Assembly: GCF_900078385.1 (NCBI RefSeq) | Contig: NZ_FLQR01000010.1 | Coordinates: 62,001 to 126,000, forward strand | Direction: 5' to 3' | DNA: 64,000 nt | Origin: an uncultured Microbacterium sp. | Lineage (GTDB): Bacteria > Actinomycetota > Actinomycetes > Actinomycetales > Microbacteriaceae | Shown: one piece after another, positions 63,823 through 64,000 of the stretch | Position numbering within the stretch: the first letter of the stretch is position 1 | How the letters are laid out: each line of letters begins with the position of its first letter | The notes under the pieces: model-generated | Told to the model about the DNA's origin: nothing | Databases searched by the model: none | Seen by the model: only the letters and a program-made list of their open reading frames with translations | Position numbers and translations under genes: made by a program

Positions 63823-64000
63823 TCACAGCCGGCCCGCGGCCTTCAGCGCGAGATAGCGGTCGGCCACCCGCGGCGGCAGCGACTCGGCGTCGGCGACGAC
63901 GGCATCCGCCCCCGCGCGCCCGATCGCGGACGCGACCTCGCGGGCGTCGCGCGCGCTGCGCTCGGCCGCCGCGAGGGCGTACACGCCCGCGGCGTCGCGG
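63823..64000 (-). CDS. DUF58 domain protein, C-terminal end
   Basis: Only the last ~59 residues are in the window; the gene continues past the right edge. The visible end 'ADAVVADAESLPPRVADRYLALKAAGRL' (core 'PPRVADRYLALKAAGRL') is the characteristic C-terminus of DUF58 (VWA-like) proteins, which are encoded with MoxR AAA+ ATPases. Its neighbours SpoIIM and RDD belong to the same conserved gene group. Confidence 0.8.
   Translation of the reverse strand, partial: RDAAGVYALAAAERSARDAREVASAIGRAGADAVVADAESLPPRVADRYLALKAAGRL

Overview
The window is high-GC chromosomal DNA from an actinobacterium. It is most likely a member of Microbacteriaceae (Microbacterium-like): acyl-CoA carboxylase genes with an epsilon subunit, a WhiB protein, DUF3499 and DUF5719 proteins, a fused RmlC-RmlD, and TANNNT -10 boxes placed 6-7 nt before start codons (leaderless transcripts). 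No rRNA, tRNA, CRISPR array, prophage or insertion sequence was seen.

Layout. (a) 1-13.3 kb: the end of a PTS-regulated activator, a GNAT gene bracketed by two copies of a four-part palindromic repeat, a coupled phospho-sugar mutase/purine nucleoside phosphorylase pair, the LpdA-type quinone reductase, a small lipoprotein, the biotinylated acyl-CoA carboxylase alpha subunit, Maf, a TrmA/RlmD-like RNA methyltransferase, and an overlapping response regulator / kinase / membrane protein trio. (b) 13.6-21.3 kb: acyl-CoA carboxylase epsilon and beta, biotin ligase, a PH-domain protein, purK, purE, an LCP ligase and a glycosyltransferase. (c) 21.4-49.6 kb: a large cell-surface glycopolymer locus. 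It holds a secreted SH3 protein, a Wzm/Wzt exporter, dTDP-rhamnose synthesis (rmlA, rmlB, rmlCD), three IspD-type cytidylyltransferases (one fused to an SDR reductase like CDP-ribitol synthase Bcs1), two NAD-dependent epimerase/reductases, four CDP-alditol phosphotransferase modules in three proteins, a LicD phosphotransferase, two pyruvyl-transferase-family proteins, an OafA/SGNH acyltransferase and two O-antigen-ligase-like proteins. (d) 49.6-58 kb: manA, whiB, a large membrane glycosyltransferase, DUF5719, a degenerate zincin, DUF3499 and S-adenosylhomocysteine hydrolase. (e) 58-64 kb: RDD and SpoIIM-like membrane genes in tight divergence, furA-katG, an aquaporin, and the end of a DUF58 gene.

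Blocks a, b and d follow the gene order of the Mycobacterium tuberculosis Rv3248c-Rv3308 region as I recall it (sahH, manA, DUF3499, zincin, whiB2, LCP, purE, purK, PH, birA, accD5, accE, maf, accA3, lpdA, PNP, pmmB). The surface locus sits between the LCP gene and manA/whiB.

How it works together (inference): rhamnose and CDP-activated alditols are made in the cytosol and assembled by the glycosyl- and alditol-phosphate transferases. The polymer is decorated with pyruvate, acyl and LicD-transferred groups, exported by Wzm/Wzt, and joined to peptidoglycan by the LCP ligase. The result would be a teichoic-acid-like, rhamnose-containing wall polymer. The most novel part is the twice-repeated pairing of a stand-alone IspD-type cytidylyltransferase with an extended-SDR protein, which suggests one or two CDP-sugar-alcohol pathways besides CDP-ribitol.
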